64,000 bases of DNA, taken from Curtobacterium flaccumfaciens. Lineage in GTDB: Bacteria; Actinomycetota; Actinomycetes; Actinomycetales; Microbacteriaceae. Below the pieces are notes generated by a model. The model was not told the origin of the DNA, ran no database searches, and saw only the letters and a list, made by a program, of their open reading frames with translations. The first letter of the stretch is position 1, and each line of letters starts with the position of its first letter. The DNA lies in the NCBI RefSeq assembly GCF_004361695.1, contig NZ_SNVW01000003.1:351227-415226 (forward strand). Reading direction: 5' to 3'. Positions 26,695 through 37,242 of this stretch are shown here, one piece after another. Both the position numbers and the translations under genes were made by a program.

Positions 26695-28263
26695 GTGAGC
26701 GAACCAGAACCCCACCGCCGGACCCCCGTGACGACCCGGCGCGTGCTGCTCGCCGGGGGAGTGGGTCTCGGGATCGCCGGCGTCCTGGCGGCGTGCAGCC
26801 GACCGACCCCGTCGCCGTCCGCCACCGCCACGTCCGGTCCGACCGGCACGCCGACGACCGGTCCGACGGCGACGCCGACACCCGGCGGCCCGGACTCGTG
26901 GGACGCCCTGGCCGCAGCCGTCTCCGGTCGGCTGCTCCGGTCGGGATCGAACGGTTGGAACACCGCGCGGCTCGTCGAGAACCCGCGGTACGACGACGCC
27001 GACCCGCAGGGCATCCTCCACGCCTCGGGCACGGCCGACGTGCAGGCCGGGCTCGCCTTCGCCCGGAACACGAACACCCCGGTGGCGCTCCGTGCCGGCG
27101 GGCACTCGTACACGGGGTGGTCCGCCGGCGGCGCGAGCGGCACCGACGTCCCACGGTCGCTCGTGATCAGCACGCAGGACCTCGACGCGATCGAGCTCCA
27201 CGACGACGGCACCGTGACGATCGGCCCCGGAGCGCAGCTCGGCGACGTGTACGCCACCCTCGCGAAGGCCGGACGGGCGATCGGCGCGGGGTCGTGCCCC
27301 ACCGTCGGCATCGGCGGCCTCACGCTCGGCGGCGGGGTCGGCGTGCTCGTCCGCTCCTTCGGCCTGACGTGCGACCAGCTCACCGGGGCGACCGTCGTCA
27401 CGCCGGACGGCGCCGTGCACGAGGTCTCGGCGTCCGCGGAACCGGACCTGTTCTGGGCGTGCCGGGGCGGCGGGGGTGGAACCGTCGGCGTCGTGACCGG
27501 GCTGACGTACCGGACGCAGGCCGCGCCTCCCGTCCTGCTCTTCACCATCACCTTCGCGTGGTCAGCCGCCGCTGCGGTCGTGCGTGCCTGGCAGGACTGG
27601 GCGCCCACCGCCGACCGGCAGCTGTGGTCGACCCTCAAGCTGCTGAACGGCACCCGCCACTCGTCGCCGACCGTCACCGTCTCGGGTGTGTGGACCGGCG
27701 CGAAGACCGGGGCGGACACCAGCGTCGACGGTTTCATCCAGGCGACCGGTGCGAAGCCGCTCTCGCACACCGCGGAGGAGCTGACCTACGGTGCCGCGAT
27801 GTCCGCACTCGCCGGGAAGCCGCAACGCGTGTCGCAGGCGGCGACGTCGTCGATCGGGAACACGAAACTGACCGATGCCCAGATCGACACGCTCGTGCAG
27901 CACGCGGCCGCGGCCGGGGACGTGTCCGGCAACCGCGAGGGCGGGGTCTCCCTCGATGCCCTCGGCGGCGCAGTGTCCGAGGTCGGGCGGACCGACTCGG
28001 CGTTCCCGTGGCGGTCGGCGCTCATGACGGTGCAGTACACGGCGGTGTTCGCCGACGGGGCGGACCCGGCACCCTTCGACGCGTACGTGCGGGGGTTCCG
28101 GAAGGCGATGCGGCCGGCGTGGGGGGACGCGGCGTACGCGAACTACTGCGACGCGGCGATCACGGACCCGGCGGACTACTTCGACGTGAACACCTCGCGG
28201 CTGCACCGGATCGCCGAGCAGGCGGACCCGAAGGGGATGCTGGCGCAGCCGCACTGGGTGTGA
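26695..28263 (+). CDS. FAD-binding BBE-type oxidoreductase, Tat-exported lipoprotein
   Basis: A 522-residue berberine-bridge-enzyme-like flavoprotein. It starts with a twin-arginine signal (TTRRVLLAGGVGLGIAGVL) ending in lipobox LAAC, then a Pro/Thr/Ser linker (38-66), an FAD_binding_4 domain and a C-terminal BBE motif (YANYCDAAITDP...YFDVNTSRL). Residues for bicovalent FAD attachment are present: His in RAGGHSYTGW and Cys in GAGSCPTVGIGGL. It probably oxidises carbohydrates or alcohols outside the membrane using O2 or another acceptor. GTG start, 9 bp after the thioesterase, possibly co-transcribed. Confidence 0.9.
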   Translation: MSEPEPHRRTPVTTRRVLLAGGVGLGIAGVLAACSRPTPSPSATATSGPTGTPTTGPTATPTPGGPDSWDALAAAVSGRLLRSGSNGWNTARLVENPRYDDADPQGILHASGTADVQAGLAFARNTNTPVALRAGGHSYTGWSAGGASGTDVPRSLVISTQDLDAIELHDDGTVTIGPGAQLGDVYATLAKAGRAIGAGSCPTVGIGGLTLGGGVGVLVRSFGLTCDQLTGATVVTPDGAVHEVSASAEPDLFWACRGGGGGTVGVVTGLTYRTQAAPPVLLFTITFAWSAAAAVVRAWQDWAPTADRQLWSTLKLLNGTRHSSPTVTVSGVWTGAKTGADTSVDGFIQATGAKPLSHTAEELTYGAAMSALAGKPQRVSQAATSSIGNTKLTDAQIDTLVQHAAAAGDVSGNREGGVSLDALGGAVSEVGRTDSAFPWRSALMTVQYTAVFADGADPAPFDAYVRGFRKAMRPAWGDAAYANYCDAAITDPADYFDVNTSRLHRIAEQADPKGMLAQPHWV

Positions 28264-28324
28264 CGCGGGGGCGCGGCGGCGGGCGGCCGCGGGCGCGCCC
28301 GGGCGCGCCGGGCGCGATCCCGGT

Positions 28325-28385
28325 GGTGAGATCGCACTCCGTCGGCCACCGGCGGGCCGGTCGGCCGCGGAAGTGCGATCTCGCC
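28325..28385. terminator. Long inverted repeat after BBE oxidoreductase gene
   Basis: GAGATCGCACT (28328-28338) pairs with AGTGCGATCTC (28372-28382), extended by three outer pairs. An inner GGCC/ACCGG palindrome makes a cruciform-like structure. A probable terminator 62 bp after the stop. Confidence 0.6.
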
Positions 28386-28464
28386 GCGGACGGCCGGGCC
28401 GGGAGGCGCGGAGCACGCCCGAATCGCCCGTCGCGACCGCGGTGGGTCGCCCTACGATGACCGC

Positions 28465-29046
28465 ATGGACGCCGACGACCTCGTGGTACCGGACGCCGCA
28501 GCGTGGCGCGCCTGGCTCGACGCGCACGAGGACGAACCAGACGGGGTGTGGCTCGTCCTCGCGAAGAAGGGCACCGCGGAGCCGACGACCCTGAGCTACG
28601 ACCAGGCACTCGACGAGGCGCTGTGCTCCGGCTGGATCGACGGGCAGAAGCGCGGCCGCGACGAGGCGACCTTCCGGCAGCGGTTCACGCCGCGACGGAA
28701 GGCCTCGCTGTGGTCGCAGCGCAACATCGGCCTCGTGGCGTCGCTCGTCGCCGAGGGCCGGATGCGGGATCGGGGCCAGGCGGAGATCGACCGCGCGAAG
28801 GGCGACGGCCGGTGGGACCGCGCGTACGCGGGTGCCGCGACCGCCGCCGTGCCGGACGACCTGCGGGCGGCGCTCGACGCCTCGCCGGCCGCTGCGGCGC
28901 TCTTCGCCGAGCTCGACGCCACGAACCGGTACGCCGTGGTGCACCGGATCGTCACCGCGCCGAGCGCCACCGCCCGGACGAACCGGCTGACGAAGCTCGT
29001 CGGCGGGCTCGAGCGGGGCGAGACCCCGTACCCGCGGAAGCCCTGA
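28465..29046 (+). CDS. YdeI/OmpD-associated family protein
   Basis: A 193-residue YdeI-type protein. Landmarks are AAWRAWLDAHEDEPDGVWLV, LSYDQALDEALCSGWIDGQK, FTPRRKASLWSQRNIGLVASL and a C-terminal VPDDLRAALDASPAAAALFAEL domain. The family is widespread, cytoplasmic and of uncertain function, with links to antimicrobial-peptide tolerance in some bacteria. A -10 TACGAT lies 6 nt before the ATG, so the transcript is leaderless. Full length. Confidence 0.88.
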   Translation: MDADDLVVPDAAAWRAWLDAHEDEPDGVWLVLAKKGTAEPTTLSYDQALDEALCSGWIDGQKRGRDEATFRQRFTPRRKASLWSQRNIGLVASLVAEGRMRDRGQAEIDRAKGDGRWDRAYAGAATAAVPDDLRAALDASPAAAALFAELDATNRYAVVHRIVTAPSATARTNRLTKLVGGLERGETPYPRKP

Positions 29047-29074
29047 CCCGGCGTCGCTTCCCGGGGCCGGCAGC

Positions 29075-29141
29075 GTCGAACCACGATCGCGACGTCGAAC
29101 CAGGCGCGACGGTCGGTTCGACGTCGGATACGTGGTTCGAC
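29075..29141. terminator. 67-bp nested palindrome between convergent genes
   Basis: Outer arms GTCGAACCACG (29075-29085) and its complement (29131-29141) enclose inner arms CGACGTCGAACC (29090-29101) and complement (29115-29126). Each side repeats GTCGAACC with a 19-nt period. Its position between convergent stops suggests a bidirectional terminator. Confidence 0.6.
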
Positions 29142-29171
29142 CCGACCAACAGACGCGCCGCGCCCGCCGCG

Positions 29172-30089
29172 CTACCGCAGCCCGACCTGCAGCCCGCGGT
29201 GGTCGCTGCCGTTCGCGGGCAGCACCTCGGACGACGTCGTGTCGAGCCCGCGCACGAACACGTGGTCGATCCGCGCGACGGGGAGCTGCGCCGGCCAGGT
29301 GAACCCGAAGCCGCCGCCCTCGTCGAGCATCCGGGTGAGCGGCAGCATCTCCGGGTCCTTCGAGCCGCCGTTGAAGTCCCCCGCGACCACGAGCCGTTCG
29401 GCGTCGTCGCCCCGGACCGCCGTCGCGAGGGATGCCAGCATCGTCGGCCGGCCGTCCTCGCCCCCGAGCCGGAGCGAGTCCATGTGCACGACGTAGAGCC
29501 GGACGTCGCCGAGGTCGGTGTCCACCGTCACGCGGAGCGCCCGCGCCCAGCCGAGGCCGAGCGTCATCGGTTCGCCGTCGCGCAGCGTTGTGCGGCTCCA
29601 CACCCCGACCGACCCGACCCGGTAGTGGTGCGGGTACCGCTCGTCGAGCACGCCGGAGACGGCGTCGCCGGACGTGGCCGTGAGCTCCTCGAGCGCGATG
29701 ACGTCCGGCTCCCGCGACGCGATCGACCGCGCGGTCGCCGCCGGGTCGGGGTTCGCGGCCTCGACGTTCTCGGTCACGACCGACAGTCGCGCCGGCCCCG
29801 GCGCCGCGGGTGCGAGCACCCCGGGCAGGATCGCGAACGCCCACGCCGCGACGAACGCGACCGAGAGCAGCGCGAGCCGCTTCGACCGGGTGCCGAGGGC
29901 GATCCCGGCGACGGGGACGAGCAGGACGGCGAGCCAGGGCAGCAACGACCCGACGACGGAGCCGGTGGTCCCGAGCACACCGAGCACGGCGGGGACGACG
30001 AGCACGACGATCCCGGCGAGCAGCACGATCCCGACGACACCGATGACGAGCGAGCGGCCGGGACTCCGTCGTGGGGAACGGATGGGCAC
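29172..30089 (-). CDS. Endonuclease/exonuclease/phosphatase family membrane protein
   Basis: A 305-residue protein. Three N-terminal membrane helices (about 15-37, 42-62, 70-90) are followed by an extracytoplasmic EEP domain. Catalytic motifs are VVTENVEAANPD (Asn), IALEELT (Glu), VVAGDFNGGSKDPE (Asp/Asn) and the C-terminal GSDHRGLQV (Asp-His pair). This matches actinobacterial membrane-anchored DNase I-like hydrolases. Substrate could be nucleic acid or phosphodiester lipid. GTG start at 30089 with TATGCT 6 nt upstream, indicating a leaderless transcript. Confidence 0.85.
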   Translation of the reverse strand: MPIRSPRRSPGRSLVIGVVGIVLLAGIVVLVVPAVLGVLGTTGSVVGSLLPWLAVLLVPVAGIALGTRSKRLALLSVAFVAAWAFAILPGVLAPAAPGPARLSVVTENVEAANPDPAATARSIASREPDVIALEELTATSGDAVSGVLDERYPHHYRVGSVGVWSRTTLRDGEPMTLGLGWARALRVTVDTDLGDVRLYVVHMDSLRLGGEDGRPTMLASLATAVRGDDAERLVVAGDFNGGSKDPEMLPLTRMLDEGGGFGFTWPAQLPVARIDHVFVRGLDTTSSEVLPANGSDHRGLQVGLR

Positions 30090-30173
30090 CCGAGGAGCAT
30101 ACGAACCCGATCTGACAGCACCCGGGGGACACCGTCCCAGAGAGCGGCCACGGGAACGGCGTAGACCGGGGTC

Positions 30174-31055
30174 ATGACCACTGGTACCGACACCACGAAC
30201 CGTCCGGCTGCCGCATCCGGCACCTTCCGCATCGGTGGGGACCTCGAGGTCCACCGCCTCGGCTACGGCACCATGCAGCTCACGGGCCCCGGCGTCTGGG
30301 GCCCACCGAAGGACCACGACGAGGCCGTCCGCGTGCTCAAGCGCGCCGTCGAGCTCGGCGTGGACTTCTTCGACACCGCCGACTCGTACGGCCCCTACGT
30401 CGCCGAGGAACTCCTCAAGGAGGCCCTGCACCCGTACGGCGACGACGTCGTCATCGCCACCAAGGCCGGTCTCACGCGCACCGGCCCGAACGTCTGGCCG
30501 CCGGTCGGGCGTCCGGAGTACCTCCGGCAGGAGGCCGAGATGAGCCTCCGCCGTCTCGGTCTCGAGCGCATCGACCTGTTCCAGCTGCACCGCATCGACC
30601 CGAAGGTCCCGCTCGAGGACCAGGTCGGCGAGCTCAAGAAGCTGCAGGACGAGGGCAAGATCCGCCACATCGGCCTGTCCGAGGTCTCCGTCGACCAGGT
30701 CAAGGCCGCGCAGGAGATCGCGACGATCGTCACGGTGCAGAACCTCTACAACCTGCAGAAGCGCGACGCCGAGGAGCTCCTCGACTGGTCGGAGGGGCAG
30801 GGCATCGGGTTCATCCCGTGGTTCCCGCTCGCGACCGGCGGCCTCACCGGCGAGGACTCGCCCCTCACCGAGATCGCCGAGCGGAAGGGCGCGACGCCGG
30901 CGCAGCTCGCGCTCGCCTGGCTGCTCAAGCGGTCGCCGGTGATGCTGCCGATCCCGGGCACGTCGAGCGTCGCGCACCTCGAGGACAACCTCGCGGGCGC
31001 GACCGTCGAGCTCACCGACGAGGAGTTCGAGGAGCTGTCGAAGCTGGGCAGCTGA
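30174..31055 (+). CDS. Aldo/keto reductase
   Basis: A 293-residue NADP(H)-dependent aldo/keto reductase. The catalytic tetrad is visible in [17 protein letters not shown] (Asp, Tyr), [10 protein letters not shown] (Lys) and [11 protein letters not shown] (His), with cofactor motif [17 protein letters not shown]. It differs from the AKRs at 25026 and 41873 in sequence class. TAGACC lies 6 nt before the ATG (leaderless), but the -35 region lacks the CCTCCCTC box. Its stop is followed by a perfect palindromic terminator. Confidence 0.93.
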   Translation: MTTGTDTTNRPAAASGTFRIGGDLEVHRLGYGTMQLTGPGVWGPPKDHDEAVRVLKRAVELGVDFFDTADSYGPYVAEELLKEALHPYGDDVVIATKAGLTRTGPNVWPPVGRPEYLRQEAEMSLRRLGLERIDLFQLHRIDPKVPLEDQVGELKKLQDEGKIRHIGLSEVSVDQVKAAQEIATIVTVQNLYNLQKRDAEELLDWSEGQGIGFIPWFPLATGGLTGEDSPLTEIAERKGATPAQLALAWLLKRSPVMLPIPGTSSVAHLEDNLAGATVELTDEEFEELSKLGS

Positions 31056-31082
31056 GTCCGGGTCGCGGACGCGACCGACGGG

Positions 31083-31126
31083 CGGACGGGAGGCGCGGTG
31101 CCAGCTGGCACCGCGCCTCCCGTCCG
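31083..31126. terminator. Perfect palindromic terminator (GGAGGCGCGG type)
   Basis: 22-bp arms, centre at 31104/31105, no spacer, with core sequence identical to the copies at 14366 and 41816. It ends the AKR transcript just ahead of the PadR operator. Confidence 0.8.
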
Positions 31127-31143
31127 TCTGCCACTTGCGCTTG

Positions 31144-31171
31144 CATACCCGGTATGGCCATACTCAGTATG
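31144..31171. promoter_or_regulatory. Two tandem 13-bp palindromes, probable PadR operators
   Basis: CATACCCGGTATG (31144-31156) and CATACTCAGTATG (31159-31171) are each perfect palindromes around one central base. Their centres are 15 bp apart and they lie 29-56 bp upstream of the PadR start. Strong candidates for autoregulatory binding sites overlapping the operon promoter. Confidence 0.65.
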
Positions 31172-31199
31172 GTCACGGTGGCCACGACGGGGGAAGACG

Positions 31200-31786
31200 A
31201 TGAGCGTACGGATGGGCGTACTCGCGCTGCTGGTGGGGGGACCCGGGTACGGGTACCAGCTCCGGGGGGAGTTCGAGCACCGCACCGGCGGGACCTGGCC
31301 GCTGAACATCGGGCAGGTCTACACGACGCTCGACCGGCTGGAACGCGACGGACTCGTGGCCCGCGGCGACACGGACGGCGACGGACACGTCGTCTACACG
31401 GCGACCGACGCGGGCCGCGACGAGGTCGCACGCTGGTTCAGCGAGCCGGTCCCCGCGAAGCGCGGACGCGACGAACTCGCGATCAAGTTCGCCCTGGCCG
31501 TCACCGTGCCCGGCGTCGACGTGACGCACCTCGTGCAGGTGCAGCGGACCGCGGCCGTGCGGAACCTGCAGGACCTGACCCGGCTGAAGCGCACGTCCGA
31601 CCCCGCGTCGGACCTGGCGTGGTCGCTCGTGCTCGAGTCGATGCTGTTCCAGGCCGAGGCCGAGGTCCGCTGGCTCGACCACGTCGAGTCGAGCGTGGCC
31701 CGGTACCGACCGGACGACCACCCGACGCCGACGGACGCGTCGCCCGCCGCCACGACCGCGCACGACACGACCGTCCGGAGCGCCCG

Positions 31787-31790
<4 letters not shown>
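31200..31790 (+). CDS. PadR family transcriptional regulator
   Basis: A 196-residue PadR protein. The winged helix fills residues 1-85 (MGVLALLVGGPGYGYQLRGEFE, NIGQVYTTLDRLERDGLV) and a C-terminal helical dimerisation domain (Vir_act_alpha_C type) follows. It is the first gene of a three-gene operon with an ABC exporter, which it probably represses until a toxic ligand binds. The ATG at 31200 has GGGGAA upstream. The stop overlaps the ATPase GTG start (31787-31790). Confidence 0.92.
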
Positions 31791-32514
<724 letters not shown>

Positions 32515-32518
<4 letters not shown>

Positions 32519-35352
32519 GCGCGCGTCGGCGCACCGCCGACGCCGATCCGCCCCGCACACCGTTCGCGATCCGACCGGCACTGCGGCTCGGGCGACGGTT
32601 GGCGTTCGCGAAGGTCGGCCGTGCGGCGCTCATCGTCGCGCTCATCGGCATCCCGACCGCCGGGTTCACCGCGGCCTCGGTCGTGGTGCAGTCGACGCAG
32701 CCCACCACCACCGAGCAGCTGCGCTACGACCTCGGGCACGCCGCCGCCCAGATGCGCGTCGCGGGTCCGGACCTGCGCGGCATGCGCCAGGACCCCGTGA
32801 ACTGGCAGTACACCGAGTCCGACCGGGACAGCCCGGCGTCAGAGGACGAGGGCGACGCGCGGTCCGCGAACGTGCTCGACCACGTGCCCGCGGGTGCGCT
32901 GTCGATCCCGGTGGGGACGTCGTCGGTCGTGCTCTCGGGGCCGAAGGGGCCGACGAAGCCGATCGGCATCTCGGCGGTCGAGGGCGCGACGTGGTCGCCG
33001 GTGCTCGACGGACACTGGCACGTCCTCGACGGTGCCGCGCCGACCACCCGCGACGAGCTCATGGTCACCCCGGCGACCCTGCAGCGGTTGGGCGCGGCGA
33101 TCGGCGACACGGTCGACCTGACCGACCCGGTGACGAAACGCCTCACGATCACCGGCACGATGCGCGACGCCGGGTCCGACCCGGACGCGCAGGGCGTGTT
33201 CCTGCCCTGGGGGACGACGCTGTCCCCGACGACCGGCGCCGATCGCACCGGCACCACGGACGTCACCGTCTACCTGCCCTCGGACGCCCCGACGTGGTCG
33301 GAGATCCGGCAGCTCAACCAGCACGGCGTCGTCGTGGAGTCGCGGCCGGTCGTGCTCGACCCGCCCGACGAGCGGCTCCGCGGCGGCCAGATGGGCTCGC
33401 AGCTCGGCTGGTTCGTCGGTGCCCTGGCGCTCCTCGGCGTCTTCGCGATGTTCGAGGTCGCGCTCCTGGCCGGTGCGGCGTTCCTCGTCGGGACCCGTGC
33501 CGACACCCGCTCGTACGCCATCGTCACGAGCATCGGCGGGGACCGGCGGTTCGTCCGGACGATCGTCGCCGGGTCCGGGCTCGTGCTCGGTGCGACCGGG
33601 GCCGTGCTCGGGGTGGGGCTCGGCACGGTGATCGGGGTCGTCGCCTTCGGCGTGATCGACAACGGGAACGTGGTGTCCTGGCCGGGCCTGCACGTGCCGC
33701 TCCCGCTGCTGCTCTCGATCGGGGTGGCCGGGGTGCTGGCCGGCCTCGTCTCCGCGCTCGTCGCCGCACGGGCCGCCACGCGGATCAACGTGCTCGCTGC
33801 ACTGCGTGGGTCGCTGCGTCCGGCGACGGTGAACCCGCGCACCGAGCGCCGCCGACGGATCTGGGCGCCGGTCCTCATCGTCGTGGGCGCCCTGATGACC
33901 CTGGCCTGCGGTGCCGGCGTGCTGCTGCTCAACGACCGCCCCGTACAAGAGGACGAGCTGGCGTGGGTGGTCGGCGCCGGTGTCGCGATCGGGCCGTGCC
34001 TCGTGCAGCTCGGTGTCGCGATGTGCTCGCCCTGGCTGCTCGCACTCGTCGCGAAGGCCTCGACGCGCCTCGGGCTGTCGGCACGGCTCGCCGCGCGGGA
34101 CGCCCGGCGCAACCCGGTGCGCACGGTCCCGGTGCTCGCGAGCGTCATGAGCGTGGTCTTCGTCGCGTCCGTGGCGATCACGTGGAGCGCCTCGGCGCAC
34201 GCGCAGTTCGTCCGCGACTACGAGTACCGGACCGCCGTGGGGGTGGCCACCGCCGACGTCTCGGTCTCCGGTGACGAGGGGGCGGCCACCGGGTACGACG
34301 CGGAACTGACCGCCCGCGCCGCGAAGATCGCGTCCGGCGTGCTCCGCCACGACCGCATCCGGGTGCTCGGCGTGGTCGCGGAGCAGCCCGGCGACGCGCC
34401 GAGCACGGTCACGCTGCCGCACGACTGGGTCGGCACGGACTGCCGGACGAACGACACCACGTCCTGCTCGCGGTACCTCACGTCACAGGACAGCTCGGCG
34501 CCGCACATCTGGACCGGCACCGTCGACGACTACGCGCTGCTGACCGGGCACCGGCCCTCGGCGGCCGTCCGCGACGCCCTGGCCTCGGGCAAGGCCGTCT
34601 CGCTCTGGCCGGAGTACGCGCACGACGGGGTGGTCCGCCTCGACACGTTCCGCGACCGGACCTGGGAGTCGCCGGCGCTCACGGCGGACTCGCGACCGGA
34701 CACCTCGACCACCATCCCCGCCGTGCTCGACGTGCAGTCGCCCCGCATCCAGGTGGGCGTCTTCATGACCCCGGAGACCGCCGAGCGCCACCGGGTCCCC
34801 GCGGTCGCCGGGATGCTCGTGACGAAGCTGCCCGGCGAGCTCAGCCCGGCGCAGTGGGACGAGCTGTCGTCCGCGTGGCAGAGCCGTGGCGGCGCCGATC
34901 GTGCGCGCTGGTACGGGCCGACGTTCTCGTACGAGGCCGGACCGGTGGACGCGCAGGGGGTCGTGAAGGCACTCGTGCTCGCGCTGGCGGCCGCCGTGAC
35001 GATCGGGGCCACCGCGGTCGCCATCGGTCTCGCCCGTTCCGACGGTCGCCGCGACGACGAGGTCCTCGACGCGGTGGGGGCCGCTCCGGTACTCCGCCGT
35101 CGGGTGTCGGCGTGGCAGGCGGCGATCCTCACCACGGTCGGCGCGGTGATCGGCACCCTGTTGGGGCTGCTGCCGATCCGGGCGCTCACCCTGCGGTTCA
35201 CGAGCGGTCCGACCGGGGCGTCGCACATGCCGTTCGTCGCGGACTGGCCGGTGCTCGCGCTCCTCGCGCTCGGGCTGCCGATCCTGGTGACGGCCGGCAC
35301 CTGGCTGACGGCGGGGCGGGGACGCCGGGTCGCGGTCCGCCGCACCCTGTGA
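32515..35352 (+). CDS. FtsX-like ABC transporter permease, large two-module form
   Basis: A 945-residue permease with an N-terminal helix (about 35-62), a first extracytoplasmic domain (70-285), a cluster of about six helices (290-520), a second large extracytoplasmic domain (about 560-815) and three final helices carrying the second FtsX module (825-935). This duplicated FtsX layout is common in PadR-controlled actinobacterial exporters. Substrate unknown. GTG start overlapping the ATPase stop (32515-32518). Confidence 0.88.
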
Positions 35353-35525
35353 CCCGCGCGGCCGGCGCGGCCGGCCCACCCGGCACGGCCGGGCCCGGCG
35401 CGGCCGGCGAGTCCACCGAACGCGGGGCTGGAGCTGGGAACGACCACGAGGACCCACAGCGAACCGCCCGGTTCCCCAGGTCTGGGGTCTGGTACTGCGG
35501 CGCGATCCGCGGGATACCTGGAGTC

Positions 35526-36302
35526 GTGTCCCGCACCCGTCGCCGCGCCCTGATCGCGAGCACCGTCACCGCCGCCTGCCTCGTCGTTGTGGGGTCGTTC
35601 GTCGTCGTCTCCGCGCACACCGCCACCGCGGAGGAGCGCTCCCGCCCCGTGGCCGTCGCCGGTGCCCCGACACGGGTCGAACCCGCCGACGTCCGAGCGG
35701 ACGCCCGCATCCCCGTCCGCGAGCAGGTCGTCTCTGGTCCACTCGGGTCCGGTTCCCGACCGGGGGCGATCACGTTCGCCTACGCGGGGGACTCGATCAC
35801 GGCGCGACCGGACTCGTGGTTGCACGCGCTCGAGCCGGACACCCGGTTCCACGCCGTCGGCGGCTACGCGCACAGCGGGTACCGGGCGGACCAGGTGCTC
35901 GCCGAGATCGGCCCCGTGCACGACGCCGACGTCCTGGTGGTGGAGCTCGGCACGAACGACGTGAACCAGGCCGTCCCCACCGCGACGACGATCGCGAACG
36001 TGGACGCCGTCGTCCGGAGGGTCGGGGCGCAGCACGTCCTCGTCGTCGCCGGTCCGCCGTCGGACTGGACGACCAGCCGGTGGGGCGCCGACCGTCGCAC
36101 GGGCCAGGTCGTCCTCAGCCGGGCACTCGCGCGCGATGCGTCGGAGCACGGCTGGTCGTACACGGACCCGTTCGCGGCGTTCCGCCAGCCCGACGGCGCC
36201 TGGGTCCGTGGGGCGTCCCCGGACGGGATCCACGGCACCGCGGCCACGAACGTCGGCATCGCACGGTCCATGGCGACGGCCATCACGGAGGCCGCCGAGT
36301 AG
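35526..36302 (+). CDS. Secreted SGNH/GDSL-type hydrolase
   Basis: A 258-residue esterase-like protein with a signal peptide or anchor (RTRRRALIASTVTAACLVVVGSF) and an SGNH domain: block I YAGDSITA (nucleophile Ser), block III LGTNDVNQ (Asn) and block V PDGIHGTA (Asp-His). All four SGNH blocks are in order. It may deacylate cell-wall polymers or lipids outside the cell. GTG start at 35526, with TACCTG just upstream. The 173-bp gap before it holds GCGCGGCCGG repeats after the permease stop. Confidence 0.85.
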   Translation: MSRTRRRALIASTVTAACLVVVGSFVVVSAHTATAEERSRPVAVAGAPTRVEPADVRADARIPVREQVVSGPLGSGSRPGAITFAYAGDSITARPDSWLHALEPDTRFHAVGGYAHSGYRADQVLAEIGPVHDADVLVVELGTNDVNQAVPTATTIANVDAVVRRVGAQHVLVVAGPPSDWTTSRWGADRRTGQVVLSRALARDASEHGWSYTDPFAAFRQPDGAWVRGASPDGIHGTAATNVGIARSMATAITEAAE

Positions 36303-36311
36303 CGCGGGCCC

Positions 36312-36363
36312 GACTGCAAAGAAGCAGTTGCAAACATCCCCTTGCAAAGAGTTGTTTGCAGTC
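36312..36363. promoter_or_regulatory. TGCAAA operator array upstream of ArsR gene
   Basis: TGCAAA occurs at 36315, 36329 and 36343, an exact 14-bp period, followed by inverted TTTGCA at 36355. The outermost copies extend to GACTGCAAA (36312-36320) and TTTGCAGTC (36355-36363). The array ends next to the -10 TACGCT (36365-36370). Likely autoregulatory sites. Confidence 0.6.
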
Positions 36364-36376
36364 GTACGCTCGTCCC

Positions 36377-36970
36377 ATGGCACCCGAAGCACGCGTCCTC
36401 GACCTCCCGTCGATGAAGGCGCTCAGTCACCCGCTGCGGAGCCAGCTCTTCAACGAGCTGGCCGCGCACGGCCCCGCGACCGCCACGTCGCTGGCCGACA
36501 AGGTCGGTGAATCGACCGGCTCGACCAGTTACCACCTCCGCCAGCTCGAGAAGCACGGGTTCATCGAAGAGGTCGAGGGTCGTGGCAACGGTCGCGAACG
36601 CTGGTGGCGTCGCACGCCCGTCGCCGTGCACTCCGGCGGAACCGACGGGCCCCAGTCACCCGCCGGGATCGCGGCCGCCCGCTTGCTCGCGTCGGGCTCG
36701 AACGAGTTCTCCGAGCAGCTCATCCGCGAGTTCATCGCCCGTGACCAAGAGACGATGTCGCCGGGGTGGCGGGATGCGAGCGACCTCTCCACCGCGATCC
36801 TGCGACTCACCCCCGCGGAACTCCGCGAACTCATGGACGGCATCCACGCCCACATCGAGACGTTCCGGAGTCGTCACGTCCTCGACGACGACTCCGATCC
36901 CGAGACGGAACGTGTCTTCGTGCGCCTGGCCGCAGTCCCCGTCTTCGACGACGGAACGGAAGGATCATGA
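36377..36970 (+). CDS. ArsR/helix-turn-helix 20 family transcriptional regulator
   Basis: A 197-residue regulator with an N-terminal winged helix (VLDLPSMKALSHPLRSQLFNEL, ESTGSTSYHLRQLEKHGFIEEV) and a helical C-terminal domain of about 110 residues. This is the ArsR-like HTH_20 group, which does not use the metal-binding Cys of classical ArsR. Leaderless: TACGCT lies 6 nt before the ATG. An array of TGCAAA sites lies just upstream. Its stop overlaps the start of a 78-residue gene as ATGA. Confidence 0.88.
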   Translation: MAPEARVLDLPSMKALSHPLRSQLFNELAAHGPATATSLADKVGESTGSTSYHLRQLEKHGFIEEVEGRGNGRERWWRRTPVAVHSGGTDGPQSPAGIAAARLLASGSNEFSEQLIREFIARDQETMSPGWRDASDLSTAILRLTPAELRELMDGIHAHIETFRSRHVLDDDSDPETERVFVRLAAVPVFDDGTEGS

Positions 36971-37203
36971 CCGCAGCACTCCACCTCGACCACGTCGGTC
37001 CGCTCGAACGGACCGCACACCGCCTCGGACTCGCCCTGCTCCGGTGGAGCGAGACCCGGGCGGCCCGCGTCGGCCACACCGCCGACTCCGCCCTCGGTCC
37101 GGACCGCGCGGCGGCTCGCCTCGCGTACGAGCAGCGCACCGACCTGGAGGCACGGCACCGCCACTGGGACCGCCTCGCCTCCGGCATGCCCCGCGTCCGC
37201 TGA
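36967..37203 (+). CDS. Small basic protein coupled to ArsR regulator
   Basis: A 78-residue Arg/Ala/His-rich soluble protein that I do not recognise. A helical pattern is likely (LERTAHRLGLALLRWSETRAARV and RAAARLAYEQRTDLEARHRHWDRLA). Its ATG overlaps the ArsR stop (36967-36970), a strong sign of real, coupled translation. The helical core LALLRWSETRAA may mediate protein contact. It may modulate the regulator, but no function is established. Confidence 0.6.
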   Translation: MTAALHLDHVGPLERTAHRLGLALLRWSETRAARVGHTADSALGPDRAAARLAYEQRTDLEARHRHWDRLASGMPRVR

Positions 37204-37242
37204 CGTGGCAGCACGCCGGTCGCCCCCGCGGTGCGGGTCGCC

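Noticed and set aside
29060..29145. CRISPR-like repeats
   Set aside because: The repeats are inverted, two per arm, without uniform spacers or cas genes. They form a palindrome.
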